Shown: positions 1 through 8,722, counted from the stretch's first letter. The stretch: DNA of 20,518 bases from Anaeromyxobacter_A sp035636195 (GCA_035636195.1 DASPZP010000029.1:1-20518); one strand, 5' to 3'. Numbers and translations are program-made. The notes: a model not told the origin generated them from the sequence alone.

Positions 1-90
1 CACCGTGCACGATCGCGGGGAGGGTGATCCTTGCGAGCCGCAATGGGGCACCCGATGGAAGGGCGCTCTCACCGGGCGACTACGGAACGG

Positions 91-478
91 TCAGAGCCGC
101 CTGTACCCGGGATGGACACCGGGCGTCAGGCCCTGCTCCTCTGCCAGGCGACGGAGGTGGCCCGCCAGCTCCTCGCGCTCCGCCGCGGAGAGCGCCGCGC
201 AGATCGCGTCGCCGTGCTCGCGGGCGACGCGCCCGATCTCGTCAAGTGTGGCGCGTCCCCTGTCGGTGAGCTGCAGGGCGTAGCTGCGCCGGTCGCGGGG
301 TCGTCCTTCCGCTCGACGGGTCCCTTCTCCTCCAGCTCATCCACCAGCGCGACGAGGCGGCTTGGAAGGATGGCGAGCCGCCCCGCTAGCTCTCGCTGCG
401 AGAGGCCGGCCGCGACCCCAGCATCCGGAGATGCCCACCAGGGCGCAGTGGTCGCGAGGAGTGAGCGGCTTTTCAATG
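91..478 (-). pseudogene. MarR-family transcriptional regulator remnant (frameshifted)
   Basis: Read on the minus strand, this stretch encodes clear pieces of a MarR winged helix in three different frames. The first piece resembles the start of the domain (PLTPRDHCALVG). The second holds the recognition-helix region (LSQRELAGRLAILPSRLVAL, followed by VDELEEKG). After a shift near 296-301, the third frame gives the wing and C-terminal helices (DRRSYALQLTDRGRATLDEI onward) and stops at 91-93. At least two single-base shifts are needed, near 415 and 300. No start codon or N-terminal dimerisation helix is visible, because the homology begins at the stop codon of the upstream kinase gene. MarR proteins are homodimeric DNA-binding repressors, often of efflux or stress genes. 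As written, this copy cannot make a full protein. Sequencing error is possible, but two shifts plus the missing N-terminus favour real decay. Confidence 0.75.
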
Positions 479-1438
479 ACCGTGGCTCAGCCACACCAGT
501 GACCCGAGCCCTCCCAGGATGGCGCCCAGGGCGAGCGTGAGCGCGATGCGACGTGGGAGGCGGGCCATCGGTCGCCCCGGCGGCCGCCCGGCCAGCGGGT
601 CGCGCGGTGGAACGGCGGAGGGGTTCTCGAGATCCTTCAGCAGGTCGGCCGCGCTGGCATAGCGATGACGAGGCTCGCGCTCGAGGGCCTGGAGGATGAT
701 GGCCTCGAGGGACGGATCGAACCCCGGAACGTGGAAGCTCGGCGGCGTGGGCTCCTCGTTCAGCTTGGCACGGAGCAGCGCCACCGAGTTCGGGCTGACA
801 TAGGGCAGGGTCCCCGTGAGCATCTCGTAGAGCATCGTCCCGAGGGCGTAGACATCGGTCCGCGCATCGCCGCGGCGGCCGCGGATCTGCTCCGGAGCCA
901 TGTAGTCCGGCGTGCCGAGCGCGTGCGACAGGCCCGCCCACGTGAGCCGGCGCGCGGCTTCCGCCGTCGCGATCCCGAAGTCGATGATCTTCACCTCGCC
1001 CGCGTCGTTCACGAGGATGTTCTCGGGCTTGATGTCGCGATGGGTGACACCGAGCGCGTGCATGTGCACGAGCGCCGCGCACGTCTGCCGGGCGATGTTC
1101 AGCGCCTGCTCGACGGGCAGGGGCCGCTTCTCCTGGATCATGGCTGAGAGCCGCTGCCCTTCGACGTACTCCATCGCCAGGTACATCCGGCTCCGCTCGC
1201 GTGGCCGCAGGACCTTGACGATCTTGGGATGGGCGAGCCGCAGGCCGATCTCCTCCTCGCGCAGGAAGCGCTCGTAGAAGACGACGTCGCTCTCGTACTG
1301 GATATGAGGCACCTTGAGCACGACCCGGGTACCCGTCTCCCCATCGACGGCCTCGAAGATCGAGGCCATCCCGCTCCGCGCCAGGACGTCCGTGAGCTCG
1401 TACTGATCGACCTGGTCTCCGACGCTCAGCTCACCCAT
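473..1438 (-). CDS. Serine/threonine protein kinase with C-terminal membrane anchor
   Basis: A 321-residue Hanks-type protein kinase. Visible motifs are the ATP-anchoring lysine (VVLKVPH, K42), the catalytic loop HRDIKPEN (133-140, D135), DFG (153-155) and the APE motif (MAPEQ, 180-184). The glycine-rich loop is degenerate: around residues 20-26 it reads ARSGMAS, keeping only the middle glycine. After the kinase domain come a Pro/Arg-rich linker (about 275-295) and one hydrophobic helix (about 298-316) that ends five residues before the stop. The protein should therefore be tail-anchored with a cytoplasmic kinase and essentially no external sensor. I chose the ATG at 1436-1438 because the kinase fold begins straight after it; the longer in-frame reading upstream has no coding character. 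The substrate is unknown. A decayed MarR gene lies immediately downstream and a small membrane protein gene is divergent upstream. Confidence 0.93.
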   Translation of the reverse strand: MGELSVGDQVDQYELTDVLARSGMASIFEAVDGETGTRVVLKVPHIQYESDVVFYERFLREEEIGLRLAHPKIVKVLRPRERSRMYLAMEYVEGQRLSAMIQEKRPLPVEQALNIARQTCAALVHMHALGVTHRDIKPENILVNDAGEVKIIDFGIATAEAARRLTWAGLSHALGTPDYMAPEQIRGRRGDARTDVYALGTMLYEMLTGTLPYVSPNSVALLRAKLNEEPTPPSFHVPGFDPSLEAIILQALEREPRHRYASAADLLKDLENPSAVPPRDPLAGRPPGRPMARLPRRIALTLALGAILGGLGSLVWLSHGH

Positions 1439-1676
1439 CTGGTCACCGCGTAGAAATGGTCCGAACGGAGGGCACCTCCGCCTGACGGACCCGGTATGCA
1501 CGGCGAGCGCCAGCCTATTGTCCCAAGCCGCGCCGCGCCCAGAGCTCCCGAACCTTGCATTTCGCAAGCGCGGAAGCGGGCGTTCATGCAGCTTGCGATG
1601 TCTCCCATCGGCGCGCGTGGACTCTGCCCGATGATCCGACCTTCCCCGTGGCACGCGTCATGCTCCTCCAGGGCGC

Positions 1677-2036
1677 ATGAGACCCGTGCTCCTTGGTGGC
1701 GTTCCACCGCTGCCCGGCAGCGCTCGCGGCCGCGCCCGCGCATTCCCCAAGGCCGGATGGCTGGTGGGGGCGCTCGCGATCGTCGCGCTGCTCGTCGCGC
1801 TCGGCTTGGCGCCATCATCGGAGCGAAGGGCCCTTCGCGCGCTGCCGGATGAGCAGCGGCTCGTGCTCCTCTCGCGCACCGTGGACGACCTCCGGAAGCT
1901 CTGCAGCGACGGCCGGCCCGATGCGATCGCGGGCCACTGTCGTGAGCTCGCCTCGTTCGCCGCGCAGTTCGACGAGTGCGCCGGCGAGTGCGAGGCGCTC
2001 GCCCGTCACCAGCTCGCACCCGTCCCCACGCGGTGA
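1677..2036 (+). CDS. Small single-pass membrane protein with four cysteines
   Basis: A predicted 119-residue protein that I do not recognise as a named family. A basic N-terminus (about residues 15-25) is followed by one strong hydrophobic segment (about 27-45) and then a mostly helical, charged domain. That domain carries four cysteines at about 76, 88, 101 and 105 (CSDG, GHCRE, DECAGECEA). The basic N-terminal side and the cysteines beyond the membrane segment suggest an N-in topology with an external, possibly disulfide-bonded domain. The ATG at 1677 is preceded by a weak AGGG; third positions are G/C-rich across the frame. It is divergent from the kinase gene across 238 bases and convergent with the dehydrogenase gene, with 19 bases between stops. 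Real gene likely, function unknown. Confidence 0.6.
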   Translation: MRPVLLGGVPPLPGSARGRARAFPKAGWLVGALAIVALLVALGLAPSSERRALRALPDEQRLVLLSRTVDDLRKLCSDGRPDAIAGHCRELASFAAQFDECAGECEALARHQLAPVPTR

Positions 2037-2055
2037 CGTAGCGCGACGGCACCCC

Positions 2056-2943
2056 TCAGTGCGCAACGGTGGCGCCGGCGTCCTCCGCCGCGATCCGGCC
2101 GAAGGCTGACCAGTCGAGGTCGCCGTAGCCGCGGGCGAGCGCCGCGATCATGCGATCGTGGACCAAGCTCGCGAGCGGAAGCGGGACCTGGTGGCGATCC
2201 CCGCTCTGCAGGAACAGGCGATTGTCCTTCACGCCGAGCGGAAGGCGGAAGCCCGGGGGCGAGAACCGGGCCTCGAGGAGCGCGCGGCCGTACGTCTTGT
2301 AGGCCGGCGCCGAGAAGAGCGACTCGGTGAGGATCTGAAGGAAGGCCTCCCGGTCCACGCCCGCCTTTCCCACGAGCGCGAAGGCCTCGGCGAGCGCCTC
2401 GATGGCCGCCGTCAGCATGAAGTTGCCGGCGAGCTTCACCAGGTTCGCCTGGGCCGGCTCCGCCCCGAGGGTGAACACCCGCTGCGCAAACGCGTCGAGT
2501 AGCGGGCGGGCCCGCTCGAGCGCCTGAGCCGGGCCCGCCGCGACGACGAAGAGCTTGCCGGCGGCTGCGGCGTCCGGTCGCCCGAACACGGGCGCCGAGA
2601 GGAGGACCTGCCCGGCCTCGGAGTGCACCTTCGCGAGACCCTCGACCGTGTCGGGTGCGAGCGTGCTCGCCGAGACGTGCAGCCCACCAGGCGGTAGCCC
2701 GGCCCGGATTCCGTCCGGCCCTCGGGTGACCTCCTCGACGGCCTGATCGTCGGCGAGCATCGAGACGACCACCCCCACCCGCGCCGCCTCGGCGGGCGTC
2801 GCGCCGACCGACGCGCCTTCGCCCCGGAGCGCCTCCGCCCGGCTCCGCGTCCGGTTCCAGACCGTCACCTCGTGGCCCGCGCGGAGCAGCGCGGTCGCCA
2901 TTGCCCGACCCATCCCTCCCAGCCCGACGAACCCCGTGCGCAT
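2056..2943 (-). CDS. NAD(P)-dependent beta-hydroxyacid dehydrogenase family oxidoreductase
   Basis: A 295-residue member of the 3-hydroxyisobutyrate dehydrogenase / glyoxylate-succinic semialdehyde reductase family. The N-terminal Rossmann fold starts with the dinucleotide-binding motif GLGGMG (7-12), followed by the second-strand signature VWNRT (28-32). The substrate region shows SAPVFGRPDA (116-125), and the all-helical C-terminal domain carries the catalytic lysine in LVKLAGNF (K170, with N174) and a conserved KDN (239-241). Length and domain order are normal. The start is the ATG at 2941-2943, which has a good GAGGAG ribosome site just upstream and leaves the Rossmann motif close to the N-terminus, as usual. 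Residue T31 after the second strand hints at NADP preference, but that is inference. The substrate cannot be told from the sequence. The gene is divergent from the RND efflux genes. Confidence 0.93.
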   Translation of the reverse strand: MRTGFVGLGGMGRAMATALLRAGHEVTVWNRTRSRAEALRGEGASVGATPAEAARVGVVVSMLADDQAVEEVTRGPDGIRAGLPPGGLHVSASTLAPDTVEGLAKVHSEAGQVLLSAPVFGRPDAAAAGKLFVVAAGPAQALERARPLLDAFAQRVFTLGAEPAQANLVKLAGNFMLTAAIEALAEAFALVGKAGVDREAFLQILTESLFSAPAYKTYGRALLEARFSPPGFRLPLGVKDNRLFLQSGDRHQVPLPLASLVHDRMIAALARGYGDLDWSAFGRIAAEDAGATVAH

Positions 2944-3107
2944 GCCATCCTCCTCGAAGGCTCTCCGCCCAAGGGTAAGTCGTGCCGTTCCGGCGGCGCG
3001 CTGCCCGACGCGAGCGCGCCGCCGAGCGATCGCCCGGATGGCCCTATTACCGGACGGCTCCACGAGCCGTTGCCCCCTCCATCGACCGTCCCCATCGTCA
3101 GCATCGC

Positions 3108-6100
3108 GTGTGGATCGTCCGGCTGGCGCTGCGGAGGCCTTACACCGTCGCGACGCTCTGCATCGCGATCGCGATCTTCGGCGCGTTGAGCCTCGCCCGG
3201 CTCCGGGTCGACGTCCTCCCGCCGGTCGACATCCCGGTCGTCGTCATCGTCTGGAACTACCCGGGCCTCACCGCGGAGGAGATGGAGAAGCGCGTCATCT
3301 ATCTGACCGAGCGCGCGCTCTCCACCACGGTCAATGACATCGAGCGCATCGAGTCCCAGTCCGTCGACAGCACGGGCGTGGTCAAGGTCTACTTCCAGCC
3401 GGATACGGAGATCGCCGGTGCGCTCGCGCAGGTGAGCGCCCTTTGCCAGACGATCCTCCGGGCGATGCCCCCCGGCATCACCCCGCCCGCCATCCTCCAG
3501 TTCAACGCCAGCAACGTGCCGGTGGCGCAGCTGACGGTCTCGGGTCCCGGGGTCGGCGAACAGGACCTCTACGACTACGGGCTCAACTTCCTCCGGCTGA
3601 GGCTGTTCACCATCCAGGGGCTCTCGACCCCGGCGCCCTACGGGGGTCGCCAGAAGCAGGTCATGGTCGACGTCGACCTGCCGCGGCTCGCCGCGTCGGG
3701 GTTGTCCCCCCAGGACGTCGTGAACGCGGTGACCGGGCAGAACGTGATCCTGCCGGCGGGGAGCGCTCGCCTCGGCGCGACCGAGTACGACGTCGAGCTG
3801 AACGCGAGCCCGCTGGACATCACGCAGTTCGACGACTTGCCGCTCCGGGAGGTGGGGGGTCGGCTCATCCGCCTGGGGGACGTCGCCCACGTCCACCAGG
3901 GCTATGCGGTGCAGACCAACGTGGTCCACGTGGACGGGCGCCGCGCGACCTACCTCTCGGTGCTGCGCAAGGCGGGGTCGAGCACGCTCGCCGTCGTGGA
4001 CGCCGTGCGCGAGCTCTTGCCTTCCCTGCGGGAGGCGGCGCCACGCGGGATCGAGCTGAAGGTCGACTTCGATCAGAGCACGTTCGTCAGGGCGGCCGTG
4101 AGGGAGGTGCTGCGCGAGGGCCTCCTGGCGGCGGCGCTCGTCTCCCTCATGATCCTGTTCTTCCTCGGCAGCTGGCGGAGCACGCTCGTGGTGTGCAGCT
4201 CCATCCCGATCGCGATCCTGGTCGCGATCGTCGGGCTGTTCCTCGTCGGGGACACGCTCAATCTGATGACGCTCGGCGGGCTCGCGCTCGCCATCGGCAT
4301 GCTGGTGGACGACGCCACGGTCGAGGTGGAGAACATCCACCGCAACATGCAGGTCCCCGGCGAGGACGGGCGGCCTCGCCACCTCTCGCGCGTCGTGCTC
4401 GACAGCGCGCAGCAGATCGCCGTCCCCGCCCTGGCAGCCACCCTCACCATCTGCATCGTGTTCTTCCCTGTCGTGCTGCTCACCGGGCCGGCGCGATTCC
4501 TCTTCCGGCCCTTGGCGCTGGCGGTGGTCCTGGCGATGCTGGCGTCCTACTTGCTCTCCCGCACGCTCGTGCCCTCGCTCGCGCGCAAGCTGCTCGAGCC
4601 CGTCCACGAGCGGCACGCGTCCACGGAGGGATCGGGCGGGGGCCATGCGGAAGGACGAGCGGCGCGCTTCGACCGCTGGCGGGATCGCCACTTCGATCGC
4701 CTCCGCGGGGTGTATGACGCGGCGCTCGCGGCCGTGCTGGCGCACCGCGGCCGCGTCGGGCTCACGGTGGTGGTGCTCGCCACGTCCGGCGTGCTGCTGG
4801 TCCGGGTGGTGGGGCTCGACTTCTTCCCGGCGGTCGACACCGGGCAGATGCGGCTGCACTACCGCGCGCCGCCCGGCACGCGCATCGAGCTCACCGAGCA
4901 GCGGGTGATGGCGATCGAGCAGGCGATCCGCGAGCTGGGCGCCGGCGACGTGGAGAGCATCGTCGACACGATCGGGATCCCGACCTTCTACAACCTTGGG
5001 TTCGTGCAGACGAGCAACGCCGGCGGAGAGGACGCGGAGATCCGCGTCTCGCTCCGCCCAGGCCACGCCCCGACGGCGGGGCTCATGGAGCGGCTGCGGA
5101 CCGAGCTGCCCGGCCGCTTCGTCGGCGCGTCCTTCTGGTTCGAGCCCGCGGACGTGGTGACGCAGGTGCTCTCCTTCGGGCTCCCGGCGCAGCTGGAGGT
5201 CCAGCTGCTGGCGCGGGACGCGCCCGCCGCGCTCGCCGCCGCGCAGCGGGTCGCCGCCGCGGTGCGCCGGATCCCGGGCGCGGTCGACACGCGCATCGCG
5301 CAGGTGTTCGACCGACCCGCGCTGGGGGTCGACGTCGACCGCCAGCAGGCGGTCGCGCTCGGGTTGACGGAGCGCGACGTGGCCTCGAGCCTGCTCACCT
5401 CGCTCTCCTCGAGCACGCTGACCGCGCCGAGCTTCTGGGTGGACCCGAAGACCGGCGTCAACTACACGGTGGCCGTCCAGACCCCGCCGGAGCGGCTCCG
5501 CGACACGGGCGACCTGCTCGCGACGCCGCTCTCGACGGGCTCGAGCTCGGCCTCCGGCGGTGCCACGTCCACGCCGCCCTCCTCCGGTGCGGCCGCCGCG
5601 CCCTACCTGGGCGCCATCTCCGTCCTCCGGCCCACGACGAGCCGCGCCTACATCGCGCACCGCACCGTTCAGCCCATCATCGAGGTGCAGCTCGCGGCGC
5701 AGGGGCGCGACCTCGGGGCCGTCGCCTCCGAGCTGCAGCGGGCGCTGGACGGCATGCAGCTCCCGAACGGCGTCACGGCGCGGCTCGCCGGGCAGAGCGA
5801 GAGCATGTTCACCGCGTTCGGCCGACTCGGGCTCGGGCTCATCCTCGCGGTGGCGCTCGTGTACCTGCTCCTGGTCGTGCTGTTCCAGTCCTGGACGGAC
5901 CCCTTCATCATCGTCGTCGCCGTCCCGGGCGCGCTGGTGGGGATCCTGTGGATGCTGGCCATCAGCGGGACGACGCTCAACGTCGAGTCGTTCATGGGCG
6001 CCATCATGGCGGTCGGCATCGCGACCTCGAACAGCATCCTGCTGGTGTCCTTCGCGAACGACTACCGCGCGGCCGCGGCGCGCGATCCCGGCCCCCTCGA

Positions 6101-6398
6101 GGCGATCCGGGCGGCGGGGAGGACCCGGCTGCGTCCGGTCCTGATGACGGCCCTCGCCATGATCCTCGGCATGCTCCCGATGGCGCTCGCGCTCGGCGAG
6201 GGCGGCGAGCAGAACGCCCCCCTCGGCCGAGCGGTCATCGGCGGGCTCCTGGCCGCGACCTTCACGACGCTGTTCCTCGTGCCGCTCGCGTACACGCTCC
6301 TGCGCCGCCGCCCTCCGACGAAGCACGAGCTCGACGTGACCTTCGCGCGCGAGCTCGGCGAGCTCGACTCCCTCCCAGCGGCGCCGGCGAGGTCGTGA
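3108..6398 (+). CDS. RND-family efflux permease (AcrB-like)
   Basis: About 1096 residues, the usual size for an inner-membrane resistance-nodulation-division pump. TM1 (LALRRPYTVATLCIAIAIF) is followed by the family signature VDVLPPVDIPVVVIVWNYPG. The TM2-6 block contains the proton-relay aspartate pair in GMLVDDATVEVENIHRN (D401 and D402, matching AcrB D407/D408). A second TM block begins near FGRLGLGLILAVALVYLLLV and contains VGIATSNSILLVSFAND. At the position of AcrB Lys940 this protein has serine. A Ser/Gly/Pro-rich linker (TGSSSASGGATSTPPSSG, about residues 810-827) interrupts the second porter region. I placed the start at the GTG at 3108, because codon bias begins there and TM1 follows directly; an upstream in-frame GTG at 2982 with a weak AGGG is an alternative. 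Its stop is one base before the fusion-protein gene, so the two are co-translated. Substrate unknown. Confidence 0.93.
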   Translation: MWIVRLALRRPYTVATLCIAIAIFGALSLARLRVDVLPPVDIPVVVIVWNYPGLTAEEMEKRVIYLTERALSTTVNDIERIESQSVDSTGVVKVYFQPDTEIAGALAQVSALCQTILRAMPPGITPPAILQFNASNVPVAQLTVSGPGVGEQDLYDYGLNFLRLRLFTIQGLSTPAPYGGRQKQVMVDVDLPRLAASGLSPQDVVNAVTGQNVILPAGSARLGATEYDVELNASPLDITQFDDLPLREVGGRLIRLGDVAHVHQGYAVQTNVVHVDGRRATYLSVLRKAGSSTLAVVDAVRELLPSLREAAPRGIELKVDFDQSTFVRAAVREVLREGLLAAALVSLMILFFLGSWRSTLVVCSSIPIAILVAIVGLFLVGDTLNLMTLGGLALAIGMLVDDATVEVENIHRNMQVPGEDGRPRHLSRVVLDSAQQIAVPALAATLTICIVFFPVVLLTGPARFLFRPLALAVVLAMLASYLLSRTLVPSLARKLLEPVHERHASTEGSGGGHAEGRAARFDRWRDRHFDRLRGVYDAALAAVLAHRGRVGLTVVVLATSGVLLVRVVGLDFFPAVDTGQMRLHYRAPPGTRIELTEQRVMAIEQAIRELGAGDVESIVDTIGIPTFYNLGFVQTSNAGGEDAEIRVSLRPGHAPTAGLMERLRTELPGRFVGASFWFEPADVVTQVLSFGLPAQLEVQLLARDAPAALAAAQRVAAAVRRIPGAVDTRIAQVFDRPALGVDVDRQQAVALGLTERDVASSLLTSLSSSTLTAPSFWVDPKTGVNYTVAVQTPPERLRDTGDLLATPLSTGSSSASGGATSTPPSSGAAAAPYLGAISVLRPTTSRAYIAHRTVQPIIEVQLAAQGRDLGAVASELQRALDGMQLPNGVTARLAGQSESMFTAFGRLGLGLILAVALVYLLLVVLFQSWTDPFIIVVAVPGALVGILWMLAISGTTLNVESFMGAIMAVGIATSNSILLVSFANDYRAAAARDPGPLEAIRAAGRTRLRPVLMTALAMILGMLPMALALGEGGEQNAPLGRAVIGGLLAATFTTLFLVPLAYTLLRRRPPTKHELDVTFARELGELDSLPAAPARS

Positions 6399-6399
6399 C

Positions 6400-7545
6400 A
6401 TGTCGAATGCGCGGCGCAGGCTCACGCTGGTCCTCGTCGCGGTGGCGATCGTGGCCGCGCTCGGCGTGGCCGCGCTGACGCTGCGCCGTGCCCGGCGCGA
6501 GTCAGCCCAGCGCGACGCGCGCGCGCAGGTCGCCAACGAGGGTCCGAAGGTCTTCGTGACGTCCGTCGCGCTTGCGCCACCCACGCGCCTGGTCACCCTC
6601 CCCGGTGACGTGCGCGCGTTCTGGCAGACGATCCTCTACGCCAAGGTCGCCGGGTACGTGCGCGACCTCCCGGTCGACAAGGGTGACCGCGTCCGCCGCG
6701 GCCAGGTGCTGGCGCACATCGAGTCGCCGGAGACGGATCACCAGGTCGCGGAGGCGCAGGCGACCGTCCGGGTGCGCCGGCGGGCGGCGGCGCGCCAGCG
6801 GGAGCTGGCGCCGAATGGCGCGGCGAGCCAGCAGGAGCTCGACCAGGCCATCTCCGACCTCGGGGTGGCGGAGAACGAGCTGCGGCGGCTCAAGGCCCTC
6901 CAGGAGTATGAGATCCTGCGCGCCCCCTTCGACGGGATCGTCACCGCGCGCTTCGTCGATCCGGGCGCGCTGCTCTCGGCGTCGGCCACCGGGCAGCCCG
7001 TGGTCGAGGTGTCGTCCCCGGATCGCGTCCGCGTCCTCGTGTACGTGGGTCAGGACGCGGCCTCCTTCGTGCGCCTCGGCGACCGCGCCGAGCTCACCAT
7101 CGATCAGCTGCCGGGCGTGCGCGTCGCCGCGACGGTCCGGCGGATCGCCGACGCCCTCGACCCCCGCAGCCGCACGATGCTCGTGGAGGCCTGGCCGGAG
7201 GAGGGAGCCATCCGGCTCGCCGCTGGCACCTTCGCGCACGTCACGCTGCACCTGAGCGCCCCGCCGCTTCCGATCGTGCCCGCGGAGGCCATCGTCGCGC
7301 GGGGCGAGCAGCTGGCCGTGGCCCTGGTCAAGGATCGGCGGGTCCACTACGTCCCCGTCGAGCTCGGCTTGAACGATGGCCGTTCGGTGCAGGTCCGGAG
7401 CGGCGTCTCCGCCGGAGACGTGATCGCGCTCTCACCGCCGTCCGATCTCGCCGAAGGTGCCCCGATCCAGCCGAACGAGCGGCAGGCAGACGATGGGTCG
7501 CAGCGGGCTGGGGGGGCGCGGAGCGCACGGACGCCGCCTCGCTGA
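6400..7545 (+). CDS. RND efflux periplasmic adaptor (membrane-fusion protein, HlyD/AcrA family)
   Basis: A 381-residue periplasmic adaptor. A basic N-terminus and one hydrophobic helix (about 8-27) anchor it in the inner membrane; there is no lipobox cysteine. The lipoyl-like half-motif YAKVAGYVRDLPVDKGDRV (81-99), a helical hairpin (about 115-168) and the second half-motif ILRAPFDGIVTARFVDPGAL (173-192) appear in the standard order. Beta-barrel and membrane-proximal domains follow (IVPAEAIVARG). The C-terminal tail of about 25 residues is polar and low in complexity. It begins one base after the permease stop. Adaptors connect the pump to a TolC-type outer-membrane channel, but no channel gene is present here, so a channel encoded elsewhere is presumably shared. 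Confidence 0.92.
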   Translation: MSNARRRLTLVLVAVAIVAALGVAALTLRRARRESAQRDARAQVANEGPKVFVTSVALAPPTRLVTLPGDVRAFWQTILYAKVAGYVRDLPVDKGDRVRRGQVLAHIESPETDHQVAEAQATVRVRRRAAARQRELAPNGAASQQELDQAISDLGVAENELRRLKALQEYEILRAPFDGIVTARFVDPGALLSASATGQPVVEVSSPDRVRVLVYVGQDAASFVRLGDRAELTIDQLPGVRVAATVRRIADALDPRSRTMLVEAWPEEGAIRLAAGTFAHVTLHLSAPPLPIVPAEAIVARGEQLAVALVKDRRVHYVPVELGLNDGRSVQVRSGVSAGDVIALSPPSDLAEGAPIQPNERQADDGSQRAGGARSARTPPR

Positions 7546-7569
7546 GCCCCACCCCGTCGCACGCACGCT

Positions 7570-7609
7570 CGCCGCCGCGCACCGCCGTCCCCAAGTTGTA
7601 GCGGCGGCG
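7570..7609. terminator. Possible hairpin between convergent genes
   Basis: The 79 bases between the convergent stops of the adaptor gene and ada contain an 8-base inverted repeat, CGCCGCCG (7570-7577) and CGGCGGCG (7602-7609), around a 24-base loop. No T-run follows on either strand. It may act as a two-way transcription barrier, but in DNA this GC-rich such repeats arise easily. Confidence 0.25.
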
Positions 7610-7624
7610 CGACGAGGCGGGGCG

Positions 7625-8722
7625 CTACGCAGGGCTCCGGCGCCGCCGCGCGCCGAGCGTCCTCCCCTCGCCGGCCTGCCTCGGCTCGCGCTCCGCGGCG
7701 AGCAGCCGCTCCTTGCGCTCCGCACCCCAGCGATACCCTCCCGCGTCGCCCGTGCCACGCACGACCCGGTGGCATGGGACGAGGAGCGCCACCCGGTTCG
7801 CCGCGCAGGCGCGTGCCACGGCGCGCGCGCCGGTGGGGCAGCCGATCCGCGCCGCGACCTCCGCATAGCTCCGGGTCTCGCCGCGCGGGATGTCGCGCAG
7901 CGCCCGCCAGACGCGGAGCTGGAAGGCGGTCCCGCGCAGATCGAGCGGCACCGCCGCGCCCGCTCCGGCCGTCGCCGCCGCGATCTCGCGGGTCCAGGCC
8001 TCGGCGGCGCCTTCGTCGTGGACGAGCTCGGCGCGAGGAAACTCGCGCCCGAGCTCCGCCGCGAGGATCGCGTCGTCGTCGCCCAGCTCGACGGCACAGA
8101 CGCCGCGCGCGGTCGTCGCCACCAGCAGCCGGCCGACGTCCGTCGGAACGACGGCGTACCGGATCTGCTCGCCTCGACCGCCACGGCGGTACGCGGCGGG
8201 GGTCATCCCGAGCCCGGCCCGCGCGCCCTCGTAGAGGGCCCGGCTGGACCCGTAACCCGCGGCGAAGGTCGCCTCCCCCACCGACGCTCCCCCGCGGATG
8301 CGCGCCTTCCAGCGCGCGAGCCGCCGCTGCTGCTGGAACGCGCGAGGCGAGAGCCCGAGCGCGCGCGTGAACGCTCGCTGGAGGTGGGCGGGCGAGAGCC
8401 CGACGGCTGCCCCGAGGTCGCGGAGCGTGACGTTCTCCTCGAGGTGCGCTTCGAGGAAGACCACCGCGCGCTCGACCGCCCCGCCCGCCGCAACCGGCTC
8501 GGCGCCGCAGCGCGCACAGCGCCGGTACCCCGCTCGCACCGCCCGCTGCACGTCCGGGAAGATCTCGACGTTCTCGCGGAGTGGCCGGCGCGAGGCACAC
8601 GACGGCCGACAGACGACGCCGGTGGTCCGGACGGCATAGACGAACCGCCCGTCGAGCCGCGCATCGCGCGCCACGATCGCCGCCCAGGCGGTCCGCTGGT
8701 CGATCTGCGAGGTCCGGTCCAT
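7625..8722 (-). CDS. ada: Bifunctional Ada: DNA repair methyltransferase and transcriptional regulator
   Basis: A 365-residue protein with the complete Ada layout. The N-terminal zinc domain has cysteines C38, C42, C69 and C72 (VVCRPSC, CARC); C38 is the phosphotriester methyl acceptor in this family. An AraC-type helix-turn-helix domain follows (about 83-180, including LRDLGAAVGLSPAHLQRAF). The C-terminal O6-methylguanine methyltransferase domain has the active-site motif PCHRV (316-320, acceptor C317) and the preceding helix with SYAEVAARIG. Ada removes methyl groups irreversibly from DNA and, when methylated, activates its regulon. A basic tail of about 20 residues (RTLGARRRRSPA) extends beyond the usual end. 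The start ATG (8720-8722) lies one base after the stop of the upstream exporter gene, so the two form one transcription unit. Family knowledge predicts autoregulation by methylated Ada. Confidence 0.96.
   Translation of the reverse strand: MDRTSQIDQRTAWAAIVARDARLDGRFVYAVRTTGVVCRPSCASRRPLRENVEIFPDVQRAVRAGYRRCARCGAEPVAAGGAVERAVVFLEAHLEENVTLRDLGAAVGLSPAHLQRAFTRALGLSPRAFQQQRRLARWKARIRGGASVGEATFAAGYGSSRALYEGARAGLGMTPAAYRRGGRGEQIRYAVVPTDVGRLLVATTARGVCAVELGDDDAILAAELGREFPRAELVHDEGAAEAWTREIAAATAGAGAAVPLDLRGTAFQLRVWRALRDIPRGETRSYAEVAARIGCPTGARAVARACAANRVALLVPCHRVVRGTGDAGGYRWGAERKERLLAAEREPRQAGEGRTLGARRRRSPA

Noticed and set aside
1660..1680. A six-codon upstream ORF whose stop overlaps the start of the small membrane protein gene (ATGA)
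   Set aside because: It is too short to distinguish from chance and has no ribosome site of its own.
2865..6596. A 1243-codon open frame on the minus strand opposite the RND genes
   Set aside because: It is antisense to a well-supported RND permease, has no recognisable domain and has the Arg/Glu/Asp/His-rich composition expected of the antisense frame of GC-rich genes.
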